Notes under the pieces: generated by a model
Told to the model about the DNA's origin: nothing
The model's input: only the letters and a program-made list of their open reading frames with translations
Database searches by the model: none
Position numbers and translations under genes: made by a program
Assembly (NCBI GenBank): GCA_913055615.1
Contig: CAJXKK010000015.1
Location: 1 to 63,331, forward strand
Direction: 5' to 3'
Length of the DNA stretch: 63,331 nucleotides
Source: an uncultured Ectothiorhodospiraceae bacterium
GTDB taxonomy: Bacteria; Pseudomonadota; Gammaproteobacteria; XJ16; Halofilaceae
In this document: positions 42,420 through 51,339 of the stretch, piece by piece
How the letters are laid out: each line of letters starts with the position of its first letter
Position numbering within the stretch: position 1 is the first letter of the stretch

Positions 42420-44945
42420 ATGGTTACATTCGCACGACCATCGCAGCTGTTGAAACGCCGTCACGCCACGGAAGATACGGAGCGCGAGCAGGCGGTCGTG
42501 CGCCTTGGCGTCGTCACGGTAATCCTCGCGTACCTCCTGGTGTATGCGCTCTGGAATTACGGCGGCTTCACGCCCCTGATGGAACCGATCCTTATCGTCG
42601 TCGCTTTCCTCGGGCTGGCGCTCGCCTTCCTGACGAATATCGTCCTGCGTCCCGGTCAGTCCGTGATCCGCCGGGTGCTGGCCAATGTCGTGGACATCGG
42701 CGCGACCTCACTGGTCATGCTGCTGTTCGGCGAGCAAATGGGGCCGCTGTACATCCTCTACCTCTGGGTGACGATCGGTAATGGCCTGCGCTTCGGTCAG
42801 CGCTACCTCTACACGTCGATGGCCCTGTCGATCATCGGTTTCAGCGTCGTCCTGCTCGGGAACCCCTACTGGCAGGCCAATCAGATACTGGGCTGGGGCC
42901 TCATGGTCGGCCTGGTCGTGCTGCCCGCCTACTTCTCCAGTCTACTCTCGCGCGTCACGCGGGCGCGGGCGGAAGCCGAGGCTGCGAACCGCGCCAAGAG
43001 CCAGTTCCTCGCGAACATGAGCCATGAGATCCGCACACCGATGAACGGCGTGATCGGCATGGCGGACCTCCTGGCCGATACACCGCTCACACCGATGCAG
43101 CGGCGTTTCACGGATACGCTGCAGCGCTCTGCGCGCGGCCTGACGGAACTGCTGTCGCATGTCCTCGATCTCTCCCGGATAGAGGCCGGCAAGGTCCAGC
43201 CCGAGCCGGTGGACTTCGACCTGTACGCGCTGGTCAAGGACACGGCCGACATGCTCCGCCATGAGGTCGAGCGCAAGGGCCTGGAACTCGACATCCATAT
43301 CGACCCGCGCATGCCGTTCCGTGTCCGCGGGGACGAGATGCGGGTGCGCCAGATCCTGGTGAATATTGGCAGCAACGCCGTGAAATTCACCGAAAGGGGG
43401 CGCATCGATATCCGGGTCGCGCGCGTGGATCCCGGCAGCACAACGACCGCGAAGGTCAGGCTGGAGGTCGCTGATACCGGTATCGGAATGTCCGCGGAAG
43501 CCCGCGAACGGATCTTCGAGCTGTTCACCCAGGCCGACGGCTCCATCACGCGCGAATACGGCGGAACCGGCCTCGGCACGACGATCGCCAAACAGCTCAC
43601 GGAGCTGCTGGGCGGCGAAATCGGGCTCGAAAGCGAACCCGGTGTCGGCACGACTTTCCGCATCACCTTGCCCTTCTCGATAGCCGATGCGACCACGCAG
43701 CCCGAACAGATCGCCCGCGGTGGCCGGGTGTTCGTGCTCAGCCGGGACCGCCTGCTCGCACAGAGCCTGAGCGACTGGGTCCATACCTGGGGCCTGGAAT
43801 GCCGAGCGCTCGACGATATGGACGAATGCCTGCGCCGGCTGGCGGCCGGAACCAGAGACGTACGCGCGGTATTCGTCGACGAATCGCAGCTCGGCGATGG
43901 CGATCGCTTCCTCGACGAGGCCCGCATGCACAGTGAAGGAACAGGCCTGGTGCTACTGCGGCGTACGCCTGCGCACGAGCGGCGCGACGATTTCAGCAGC
44001 CGTTTCCCCGCCGAACTCGACCTCCCGACCGAGAAGCCGCTGGTGTTCAACGCGCTGTACGCGGTGCAATCCGAGCTGCCCGCGGATGACCGTGTTATCG
44101 AGCTCGCCCGCCACCGCCGGGCCCCCGATCACCGCCAGGCACGCGCGCGCATCCTGGTCGCCGACGATAACGCTACCAATCAGGAAGTCATCCGCCTGAT
44201 CGTCGAGAGCGCGGGCCATGAAGCCCGGATCGTGAGCGACGGCGAAGAGGCCCTGGACGCGCTCGAAGAGTCGACGTACGACCTGGCGCTGATCGACATG
44301 CACATGCCACACCGCAGCGGCATCGACGTGATCAAGACGTGGCGCTTCATGACGACCGCCGGGCCGGTGACACCGATGGTGCTGCTGACGGCCGACACGT
44401 CGCACGAGGCCCGGCAGGAAGCCGAGAGCGCCGGTGCGGCTGCCTGCCTGACCAAACCGGTGGGTGCACGCGACCTCACGCAGTTGCTGCGGCGGCTTCT
44501 GGACGGAGAGGCCCATACCACACCGCCGCCGGAGTCGAGGCATGAATCGCGGTCACAATCGGTGGAAGCCGCCTCGGGTCACGCCACCGAACTCGTATCG
44601 GACCGGACGCTGCAGCAGCTTGCCGGCATGGCGCGCGACCCGTCATTCCTGTCCGATCTGATCGAGAACTTCCTCAAGGACGCCGAGAAACTGATCGAGA
44701 ACCTCGAGGCGGCGGAGGCGGCGGGCGACCTCGAAGGGATCCACTATCATGCGCACGCGCTGCATGGCAGCTCGGGCAATCTTGGCGTGCGGGCGATGGC
44801 CGAGGCCGCGGCGGCGCTGCGCCACGCTGACCAGACCGATCTGCAGACGGGCACCGTACGCTACGAACTCGGCACCCTGCGCGAGCTCCTCGGCCGCACA
44901 CGGCCCGCTCTGCTGGTGCATGCCAGCGGGCAACTGCGGCGATAG
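42420..44945 (+). CDS. rpfC: Hybrid sensor kinase RpfC
   Basis: An 841-residue protein. Five or so membrane helices (about residues 28-175) include [15 protein letters not shown] and [19 protein letters not shown], characteristic of the RpfC sensor. Then come HisKA with His202 in [13 protein letters not shown], HATPase ([32 protein letters not shown]), a degenerate receiver-like stretch, a receiver with Asp626 ([13 protein letters not shown]) and an Hpt domain with His779 in [12 protein letters not shown]. This matches the order of Xanthomonas RpfC, which senses DSF and phosphorylates the RpfG-type regulator. Confidence 0.9.
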   Translation: MVTFARPSQLLKRRHATEDTEREQAVVRLGVVTVILAYLLVYALWNYGGFTPLMEPILIVVAFLGLALAFLTNIVLRPGQSVIRRVLANVVDIGATSLVMLLFGEQMGPLYILYLWVTIGNGLRFGQRYLYTSMALSIIGFSVVLLGNPYWQANQILGWGLMVGLVVLPAYFSSLLSRVTRARAEAEAANRAKSQFLANMSHEIRTPMNGVIGMADLLADTPLTPMQRRFTDTLQRSARGLTELLSHVLDLSRIEAGKVQPEPVDFDLYALVKDTADMLRHEVERKGLELDIHIDPRMPFRVRGDEMRVRQILVNIGSNAVKFTERGRIDIRVARVDPGSTTTAKVRLEVADTGIGMSAEARERIFELFTQADGSITREYGGTGLGTTIAKQLTELLGGEIGLESEPGVGTTFRITLPFSIADATTQPEQIARGGRVFVLSRDRLLAQSLSDWVHTWGLECRALDDMDECLRRLAAGTRDVRAVFVDESQLGDGDRFLDEARMHSEGTGLVLLRRTPAHERRDDFSSRFPAELDLPTEKPLVFNALYAVQSELPADDRVIELARHRRAPDHRQARARILVADDNATNQEVIRLIVESAGHEARIVSDGEEALDALEESTYDLALIDMHMPHRSGIDVIKTWRFMTTAGPVTPMVLLTADTSHEARQEAESAGAAACLTKPVGARDLTQLLRRLLDGEAHTTPPPESRHESRSQSVEAASGHATELVSDRTLQQLAGMARDPSFLSDLIENFLKDAEKLIENLEAAEAAGDLEGIHYHAHALHGSSGNLGVRAMAEAAAALRHADQTDLQTGTVRYELGTLRELLGRTRPALLVHASGQLRR

Positions 44946-44967
44946 CCCCCGGCAACGCCGTATGGGC

Positions 44968-45190
44968 GCGGGCACCCGGCATCCGCAAGGCGATCGCGAG
45001 CAAGCTCGCTCCTACCACACCCGACAAACCGTCCCGGCAGCGCGTAGGCCGGCTTGCGACCGAAGGGAGCCAGCCGGCCTACGCGAGGTTGTGAGCCGCC
45101 GTACCGGGAGCACGCCACACAAGCGGTCATGGCATATCGCAGCCTGTAGGAGCGAGCTTGCTCGCGATCGCCTTGCCGATGCCCGGGAAC
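44968..45190. repeat. REP pair with nested hairpin (REPIN 1)
   Basis: A REP unit on the minus strand (44989-45015, core GCGAGCAAGCTCGCTCCTAC) faces its inverted copy (45146-45172, core GTAGGAGCGAGCTTGCTCGC), and homology continues a further 15-20 bases outward. Between them CGCGTAGGCCGGCT (45041-45054) and AGCCGGCCTACGCG (45072-45085) make a perfect 14-bp hairpin. The unit resembles Pseudomonas REP sequences. It lies between rpfC and the TRAP genes. Confidence 0.75.
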
Positions 45191-45268
45191 CTGTTCCTGG
45201 CTCGAGGCACGGCCACGATCGGCTACAATGCCGCCCTTTGCGCACGCCGCCCCGCAATCGAGGCCCGC

Positions 45269-45820
45269 ATGCAACCACTCCTGAAACTGAGCCGCGGGAT
45301 CGACCGATTCTCCGGCTGGATCGGACAGGCCCTGTCCTGGGTCGCGCTGGCGCTGGTCGCGCTGGGCGTGATCAACGTGGTCGGGCGTTACCTCGGCGCA
45401 CAGCTCGGGATGCAGTTGAGCAGCAATGCCCTGCTGGAGGCCCAGACCCAGGCCTTCGACCTGATGTTCCTGCTGGGGGCCTGCTATCTGCTGCGCCGCG
45501 ACGGTCATATCCGCATCGATATCATCCACGGCCGGTTGTCGGCCCGCGCGCGGGCCTGGATCGATATCGTCGGCACGATCGTGGTGCTGATCCCTTTCTG
45601 CATGCTGCTGATCTGGCTGAGCCTCGGTTACGTTGGCGACGCCTGGTCGCGGCTGGAGATGAGCCCGAATCCGGGCGGATTGCCGCTGTACCCGATCAAG
45701 ACCGTGATACCGCTCGCCTTCGGCCTTTTGCTGCTCCAGGGCGTCAGTGAACTGATCAAGCGGTTCGCGATCGTCGCCGGTCACGATACCGGCGATTCGA
45801 CGGCCCGAGGGGGCGACTGA
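45269..45820 (+). CDS. dctQ: TRAP transporter small membrane subunit (DctQ)
   Basis: A 183-residue protein with four membrane helices. LGVINVVGRYLG (first helix end), EAQTQAFDLMFLLGACYLLRRDGHIRIDI is the strong DctQ signature, and the last helix is IKTVIPLAFGLLLLQGVSEL. It pairs with the large subunit DctM, whose start overlaps its stop. The start is ATG 45269; longer frames run into the REP. The substrate is set by the DctP protein on the other strand, probably an organic or keto acid. Confidence 0.88.
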   Translation: MQPLLKLSRGIDRFSGWIGQALSWVALALVALGVINVVGRYLGAQLGMQLSSNALLEAQTQAFDLMFLLGACYLLRRDGHIRIDIIHGRLSARARAWIDIVGTIVVLIPFCMLLIWLSLGYVGDAWSRLEMSPNPGGLPLYPIKTVIPLAFGLLLLQGVSELIKRFAIVAGHDTGDSTARGGD

Positions 45821-47184
45821 TGGACGCCGTCGCCCTGGCCATGTTCCCGGTGCTGCTGTTGCTGCTCCTCACAGGCTACCCGGTCGCCTTCGCACTGGGC
45901 GGGACGGCACTGGCGTTCGCTGTTGTGTTCAGCGACCTGCTGCCCACTGCCGGGGTCGCGCTGCCATGGGAGCCGCTGTTCCGCTCCGCACGCCTGAACA
46001 TCCTGCCGCAGCGGATCTACGGCTCGATCATGGAGAACTACACGCTGGTCGCCGTGCCGTTCTTCATCTTCATGGGCGCGATACTCGAGCGCGCCGGCCT
46101 CGCGGAGGAACTGCTGCGCACCATGGGGCGGCTGTTCGGTCGCCTGCGGGGCGGGCTCGCGATCTCGGTCGTCGCCGTCGGGACGCTACTGGCCGCGGCG
46201 ACCGGGGTGATCGGGGCTTCGGTCGTCGCCATGGCCGTGCTCGCACTGCCCGTGATGCTCAAGTACGGCTACAGCGCACCGCTCGCGGCCGGGACCGTGA
46301 CCGCCTCCGGTACGCTCGGACAGATCATCCCGCCGAGCATCGTACTCATCATCCTCGGCGACCAGATGGGCGTGAACGTCGGTGACCTGTTCCTGGGCGC
46401 CCTGATTCCCGGTCTGCTGCTGAGCGGACTGTACGTGCTCTGGATCACGACCGTCGCCTGGCTGCGCCCGGCCGCCGCGCCGGCACTGCCACTCGACGAC
46501 CCCGAGTTCAATGTCGAGCGCCTCGGCAAGGCCGTCGCCCTTGGCCTGCTGCCGCCGCTCGCGCTCGTCGTCGCGGTGCTCGGGACGATCTTCTTCGGGA
46601 TCGCGACGCCCACCGAGGCCGGCGCGATGGGGGCATTCGGCGCGATCCTGCTGGCACTGCTGAAACGCCGGCTGAACCTGGCGACCCTGCGCGAATCGGC
46701 CGATACCTCCGTGCGCATGACGGCGATGGTATTTACCATCCTGGTGGGCGCGACCGCATTCGCTACGGTGTTCAGCGCGATGGGCGGGACGTGGCTGATC
46801 GAGGATCTGCTCACCGGCCTGCCGGGCGGTGCGATCGGTTTCCTCGTGTTCGTAATGCTGGCGGTGTTCCTGCTCGGCTTCTTCCTGGACTTCATCGAGA
46901 TCACGTTCATCGTGGTGCCGCTGATTACGCCCGTGGCGATATCGATGGGATTCGATCCGCTGTGGCTCGGCATCCTGATCGCGATGAATCTGCAGGCCTC
47001 GTTCCTGACGCCGCCATTCGGATTCGCCCTGTTCTACCTGCGCGGGGCGGCAACGGATACGGTGCGCACGAGCGATATCTATCGCGGCGTCATCCCGTTC
47101 ATCGGTATTCAGCTCATCGCACTGCTGATCGTGGCGCTGTTCCCGGGGCTGGTGACGTGGCTGCCGTCCGTGGCGGCGAACTGA
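45820..47184 (+). CDS. dctM: TRAP transporter large membrane subunit (DctM)
   Basis: A 454-residue protein with about 12 helices, starting in the dctQ stop. VPFFIFMGAILERAGLAEELL, GVIGASVVAMAVLALPVML, ASGTLGQIIPPSIVLIILGD (the DctM signature) and FFLDFIEITFIVVPLITPVA identify it. It forms the Na+-driven secondary transport channel with DctQ. A hydrophobic domain insertion around residues 200-220 is normal for the TakM-like type. Confidence 0.92.
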   Translation: MDAVALAMFPVLLLLLLTGYPVAFALGGTALAFAVVFSDLLPTAGVALPWEPLFRSARLNILPQRIYGSIMENYTLVAVPFFIFMGAILERAGLAEELLRTMGRLFGRLRGGLAISVVAVGTLLAAATGVIGASVVAMAVLALPVMLKYGYSAPLAAGTVTASGTLGQIIPPSIVLIILGDQMGVNVGDLFLGALIPGLLLSGLYVLWITTVAWLRPAAAPALPLDDPEFNVERLGKAVALGLLPPLALVVAVLGTIFFGIATPTEAGAMGAFGAILLALLKRRLNLATLRESADTSVRMTAMVFTILVGATAFATVFSAMGGTWLIEDLLTGLPGGAIGFLVFVMLAVFLLGFFLDFIEITFIVVPLITPVAISMGFDPLWLGILIAMNLQASFLTPPFGFALFYLRGAATDTVRTSDIYRGVIPFIGIQLIALLIVALFPGLVTWLPSVAAN

Positions 47185-47301
47185 TTGCAGCGGTGAGCGA
47201 TGTCCGGGGAAGTCTGCTGACCCGAACCCTCGTACAGGGCGTTTCGCCAGCCGGGCTAGTGATGGTTCTTCGCATTCGAGCGGAGAGCGCAACGGGATAC
47301 C

Positions 47302-47379
47302 ATCGCGAGCAAGCTCGCTCCTACAGGTCAATCCGTACCGCGTGGGCACGATTCGTGCGGGAGCGAGGTTGCTCGCGAT
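47302..47379. repeat. REP pair (REPIN 2)
   Basis: ATCGCGAGCAAGCTCGCTCC plus TAC (47302-47324) and the inverted copy GCGGGAGCGAGGTTGCTCGC plus GAT (47357-47379) form a doublet with a 32-base spacer. It lies between convergent dctM and dctP. The units are the same as in REPINs 1 and 3. Confidence 0.75.
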
Positions 47380-47402
47380 CAACGCAGGTTCATGCGTACG
47401 GT

Positions 47403-48485
47403 TCAGGCGTCGCGTTCGAGGAAGCGGCGGTAGAGGTAGGTGTTCTGGCCGTTCCAGCCCTGTACGCGCCGGCGGAAGGCATCCCATTCTTTGTAGATTC
47501 GCGCGTAGTCCTCGTTCTCCATATCCTCTTCATGCACCTCGCGCGCGCCCTCTTCCAGTGCGGCGAGCACTTCTTCGGAGAAGGTGCGCACTTCCACGCC
47601 GCTTTCGCGCAGTTCCTCCAGCGCGACGGGATTACGCGCAAGGTAGCGCCCGGCCATCCAGGTGTTCGCCTCGTAACAGCAGGCCTGAATCTGGTGTCGG
47701 ATATCCTTCGGGAAGTCGTTGAAGATCGCGCTGTTGAAGTAGAAGGCGACCATGGCACTGGGCTCGGCCCAGCTCGGCAGGTAGTAATACTTCGCCACGT
47801 CCTGCATGCCGAGGGTCTGGTCGTCGTACGGCCCGACCCACTCGGCGGCGTCGAGCGTGCCGCGATCCATGGCGGTAAAGACCTCGCCGCCCGGGAGCTG
47901 CTGGATATTGACGCCGGCCTTCGCCATCGCGCGACCGCCGTGGCCCGGGAAACGCATGCGCAGACCGCGCAGATCGTCGGGTGAGTTGATCTCTTCGTTG
48001 AACCAGCCACCTGTCTGGGCAGAGGTGTTGCCGCCGGGGAACGGGACGACGTTATCGCGCTCGCTGAGTTCGTTCCAGAGTTCCTGGCCGCCTCCGGCGG
48101 TCATCCAGGCATTCTGCTCGTCCATCGTCAAACCGAACGGCAACGCGGTGAAGAACCCGTGCGCCGGCGTCTTGCCGATGAAGTAATAGGGCGCCGTGTG
48201 GCAGCAACTGAAAGCGCCGTTCGATACCGCATCGTAGACCTCGAACGGACCGATCTCGGCACCACCCGGATGGGTCCGCACCCGCACGTCACCATCGGTC
48301 ATCTCCTCGATGCGCCGTGCGAAGTACCCGGCCGTGCCGTAGAGGTTATCCAGCGCCGAGGGCCACGATGTGACCATCTCGAGCCGGAACCGGCGGTTGT
48401 TCGCGATGACGTTCGGCGAGAACGCGGTGCTGGCGGCCGCCGCACCCCCCAGTCCGACCCCCTTGATGAATTTCCGGCGCTGCAT
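47403..48485 (-). CDS. TRAP transporter substrate-binding protein (DctP/TakP type)
   Basis: A 360-residue periplasmic protein with a twin-arginine-like leader (MQRRKFIKGVGLGGAAAAS). RLEMVTSWPSALDNLYGTAG, ARRIEEMTDGDVRVRTHPGG and LRGLRMRFPGHGGRAMAKAG with TLDAAEWVGPYDD are typical of the TakP-like branch that binds keto acids or lactate as dimers. It is convergent with dctQM, with a REP pair between, so it is probably transcribed separately from its membrane partners. Confidence 0.85.
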   Translation of the reverse strand: MQRRKFIKGVGLGGAAAASTAFSPNVIANNRRFRLEMVTSWPSALDNLYGTAGYFARRIEEMTDGDVRVRTHPGGAEIGPFEVYDAVSNGAFSCCHTAPYYFIGKTPAHGFFTALPFGLTMDEQNAWMTAGGGQELWNELSERDNVVPFPGGNTSAQTGGWFNEEINSPDDLRGLRMRFPGHGGRAMAKAGVNIQQLPGGEVFTAMDRGTLDAAEWVGPYDDQTLGMQDVAKYYYLPSWAEPSAMVAFYFNSAIFNDFPKDIRHQIQACCYEANTWMAGRYLARNPVALEELRESGVEVRTFSEEVLAALEEGAREVHEEDMENEDYARIYKEWDAFRRRVQGWNGQNTYLYRRFLERDA

Positions 48486-48690
48486 GGCTGCTCTCCCTCG
48501 TCAGTTTGCGGTTGCGGGCGACCCACCCGGATCCCGCGAGGCTACGGCGCGCGTCGGCGTGCGGCAAGCGACGGTGCAGGAAGGCAGCCGAGGCGCGCCG
48601 AGAGACTGAGGGCCCGGGGATCAGGAAGGGGAACCGCCAGGATCAAGCGGGACCGCTCATCCACCGGCATACCGGCACCCTGTCCATGGC

Positions 48691-49347
48691 TCACGTCGCG
48701 TACCAGAGCACGGCGAAGTAGTGGCAGACGGTGCCACCGACCACGAACGCGTGCCAGACCATGTGACCATACGGAATACGGTAGTCGGTGACGAAAAAGA
48801 CCACGCCCAGGGAGTATGAGAAACCACCGGCCAGCAGCCATGCCATGCCGGTGGGTGGCACCGCGGCGATCAATGGCCCCAGCGCGAACACGATCAGCCA
48901 GCCCATCACCGCGTACAGGCCAGTCGAGACCAGGGGATGGGCGATTTTGCCGAATGCCTTCAGGGCGATGCCCACGATCGCGATCGCCCATACCAACGTG
49001 AACAGCGCAGCCCCGACGGAATCGCGCAACACCCCCAGGGTGAAAGGGGTGTAGGTGCCGGCGATGAGCACAAAGATCGCGGAGTGGTCCAGGATGCAGA
49101 ACAGACGTTTCGCGCGCCCCACCGGCAACGCGTGATACACGCTGGAAGCCGAGTACATCAGAATCATCGCGGCGCAGAAAATGCTCACGCCCAGGATGGC
49201 ACCCCCATCGCCGTAGCGGGCCACCTCGAGAATCAGGAAGGGCGTGCCGATGATCGCGACCACCAGTCCAAGCGCATGACTGATGCTGTTCGCGATCTCT
49301 TCACCGAGCGTCTGTGCGCGTGCCGATGGCAGCCGTGCGGTACTCAT
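48691..49347 (-). CDS. Haemolysin III / YqfA family membrane protein
   Basis: A 218-residue protein with seven helices. EEIANSISHALGLVVAIIGTP at the start, SSVYHALPVGRAKRLFCILDHSAIFVLIAGTYTPF with conserved His/Asp, and a C-terminal YGHMVWHAFVVGGTVCHYFAV put it in the haemolysin III/PAQR superfamily, where the His and Asp bind zinc. It is likely a membrane hydrolase-like or lipid-related protein and not a toxin. Confidence 0.85.
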   Translation of the reverse strand: MSTARLPSARAQTLGEEIANSISHALGLVVAIIGTPFLILEVARYGDGGAILGVSIFCAAMILMYSASSVYHALPVGRAKRLFCILDHSAIFVLIAGTYTPFTLGVLRDSVGAALFTLVWAIAIVGIALKAFGKIAHPLVSTGLYAVMGWLIVFALGPLIAAVPPTGMAWLLAGGFSYSLGVVFFVTDYRIPYGHMVWHAFVVGGTVCHYFAVLWYAT

Positions 49348-49432
49348 CGACAGACGACCGTCTTCGGTAGATCGGGCGCAGGCGATACATCCATCATCGA
49401 TTCCCTCCAGGGCGCGGCGGGATCGCTGGCGC

Positions 49433-51142
49433 TCAGAAACTGACCGTTGTCCCCGCCACTATGGAGTAGTCGTCTTCCTGGTCGTCGTCAACGAGGGGGA
49501 AGGCCACCGTCAGATAGCTCACGGACCCGAACGAACTGCGCAGGCTGCCCAGTCGCAGGCCCAGCCCGACATCCGCGAGGGGTTTATCCCAGCGGCCATC
49601 GAGTTCGCGGATATTGCCCGCCTCGAGATACGCGGTATAACCCACCTGGATCGTGTCGAACAGTACGGTGTCGCTCACGTAGCGGTCCTCCAGGTGGAGC
49701 AGCCAACGGCGATCGCCGACCCGGAACCGGTCCGGATACGCAAGCATCCCTTCGAAACCGCCCAGATAGAGCTCATCTTCGGGGTCGGCGTTATCCCGTG
49801 CGTCATACTCGCCGTGGACGACGATCGTATTGTGTTCGCTGGTGCGGTGGTAGTAGTCCGCGGCGATCGAGCGATACCAGGCCTCCTCGCCGCTGTCATC
49901 GCGGTAGCGGCCGGAAAGGTCCAGTCGTGTCAATAACAGATTGCGCGAGCCGACGGGCAGACCGTGATCGATGTCGATATCGAAGAACCACGGGTTATCG
50001 CTGCTCGCCCCATCCACGTAGCGCCCCCCCGTCACGCGGCTGCGCAAACCAAGCCCGAAGTCTTCGTTCTTGCCGATGCTGCGCAGATTCCGGAAGGTAC
50101 GGAAGCGGGTGCTGAACCGCTCCAGCGACAGATACGGCCCCTGCAATCGCCGGTCGATGAGTTCGGGCGGCGGCCGCAATCCGGGCGTCTGCTCCTGCAG
50201 TGCACCATATTCCGCATAATCGCGCTGCCAGCCGAGACCGACCCGCCAGCCGCCCCGGCTCCCGAGCGAGACCAGTCGGCGGAGTTCGATATTGGCCTCC
50301 TGGATTTCCGTCTCGGTTTCGAAAGCGGTCCTGCCCGCGACCTCGAAACCGAGCTCGCTGTCCGAATCGTCGATCCCCGCCCTGAAACCCCATAACTGGT
50401 CGACGCGACGGAACGGATAGCCGATCGACACGGCATCGCCGCGACCATCGGAGAGTTCGCTGTGGCTGAGACCGAGCGTCCACGGCGTCCCGAACAGTGA
50501 CGGATCCTCGTAACCGAACTCGAGCGTCGTGCGCTCGCTGTCGTCGCTCCAGTCCAGCAGCACACCCTTGCCGGTCCCGAAGAAGTTTTCGTCCTGGAAT
50601 CCGACCGAGCTCTCCGATTCGCCGCCCGCGGACCCGAACCCCACGTCGAGCTGCAGCGTCCAGGCGTCCCGCACGCGCACCTCGGCCGCGACCCGGTCGC
50701 CATCACAGCCCTCCGGAAGGATGCGGGCGTCGGTGAAGAACGGCTGCCTGCGCAGGATGCGTTCGGCCTCGTAGATCCGTTCCGCCGTCACCGGCTCGCC
50801 GGGTTCGACCGTGAGCAGGTCGCGCACGGCATCCCGGTCGGTTCTCACATGCAGGGAATTGGCCACGCTCTGGAACCAGGCGAGATCCGAGCCCACGTAC
50901 ACGTCCCTCACCTCGATACGCAGCTCACCAAGGCGGTAGCCCTCGGCCTCGAGGCGTTGCCACTCGCGCTGCCCGGGCCAGTCTTCCCTGCCCGTGTCGT
51001 CCGCTACCGGACAGGCGTCGACGGCCCCGGGCTCCGGGCTCTGGGCAAGGGCCATCGCGGGTAACACCGCCAGAACACCGGCCAGTACCGGCATCATCAT
51101 GCAGCGAGCCCGACGGATCTTGTTGCGTCGAGGGTTCAGCAA
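49433..51142 (-). CDS. BamA/TamA-like outer membrane beta-barrel protein with POTRA
   Basis: A 569-residue protein with a signal peptide ending about AMALA (residue 33). A short POTRA-like region follows (LGELRIEVRDVYV... LLTVEPGEPVTAERIYEAERILRRQPFFTDARIL), perhaps one domain and a bit, then a barrel of about 16 strands and a C-terminal Phe (TVSF). It lacks the long POTRA array of BamA (5) and is closer to small Omp85/patatin-less barrel proteins. Two Cys in the early mature part may pair. A later ATG in the MMM cluster could be the start. Confidence 0.75.
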   Translation of the reverse strand: MLNPRRNKIRRARCMMMPVLAGVLAVLPAMALAQSPEPGAVDACPVADDTGREDWPGQREWQRLEAEGYRLGELRIEVRDVYVGSDLAWFQSVANSLHVRTDRDAVRDLLTVEPGEPVTAERIYEAERILRRQPFFTDARILPEGCDGDRVAAEVRVRDAWTLQLDVGFGSAGGESESSVGFQDENFFGTGKGVLLDWSDDSERTTLEFGYEDPSLFGTPWTLGLSHSELSDGRGDAVSIGYPFRRVDQLWGFRAGIDDSDSELGFEVAGRTAFETETEIQEANIELRRLVSLGSRGGWRVGLGWQRDYAEYGALQEQTPGLRPPPELIDRRLQGPYLSLERFSTRFRTFRNLRSIGKNEDFGLGLRSRVTGGRYVDGASSDNPWFFDIDIDHGLPVGSRNLLLTRLDLSGRYRDDSGEEAWYRSIAADYYHRTSEHNTIVVHGEYDARDNADPEDELYLGGFEGMLAYPDRFRVGDRRWLLHLEDRYVSDTVLFDTIQVGYTAYLEAGNIRELDGRWDKPLADVGLGLRLGSLRSSFGSVSYLTVAFPLVDDDQEDDYSIVAGTTVSF

Positions 51143-51339
51143 TCGCTCCGGAGACCGGCGAATGGAATATGCATGATTCTACGGAATCGACCGCCGGATG
51201 GGCACGCCACCCTATGCTCCCGTCACGCCGCAGCCCCCTTCTCTGCCAGCGCCCGCAATGCGATCCTGTACAGGAGCCGCTCGCCGGACCGACCGGATCC
51301 GCCTGGTGGGCCATCGATTCAATCCCCGGGGATTCGCAA

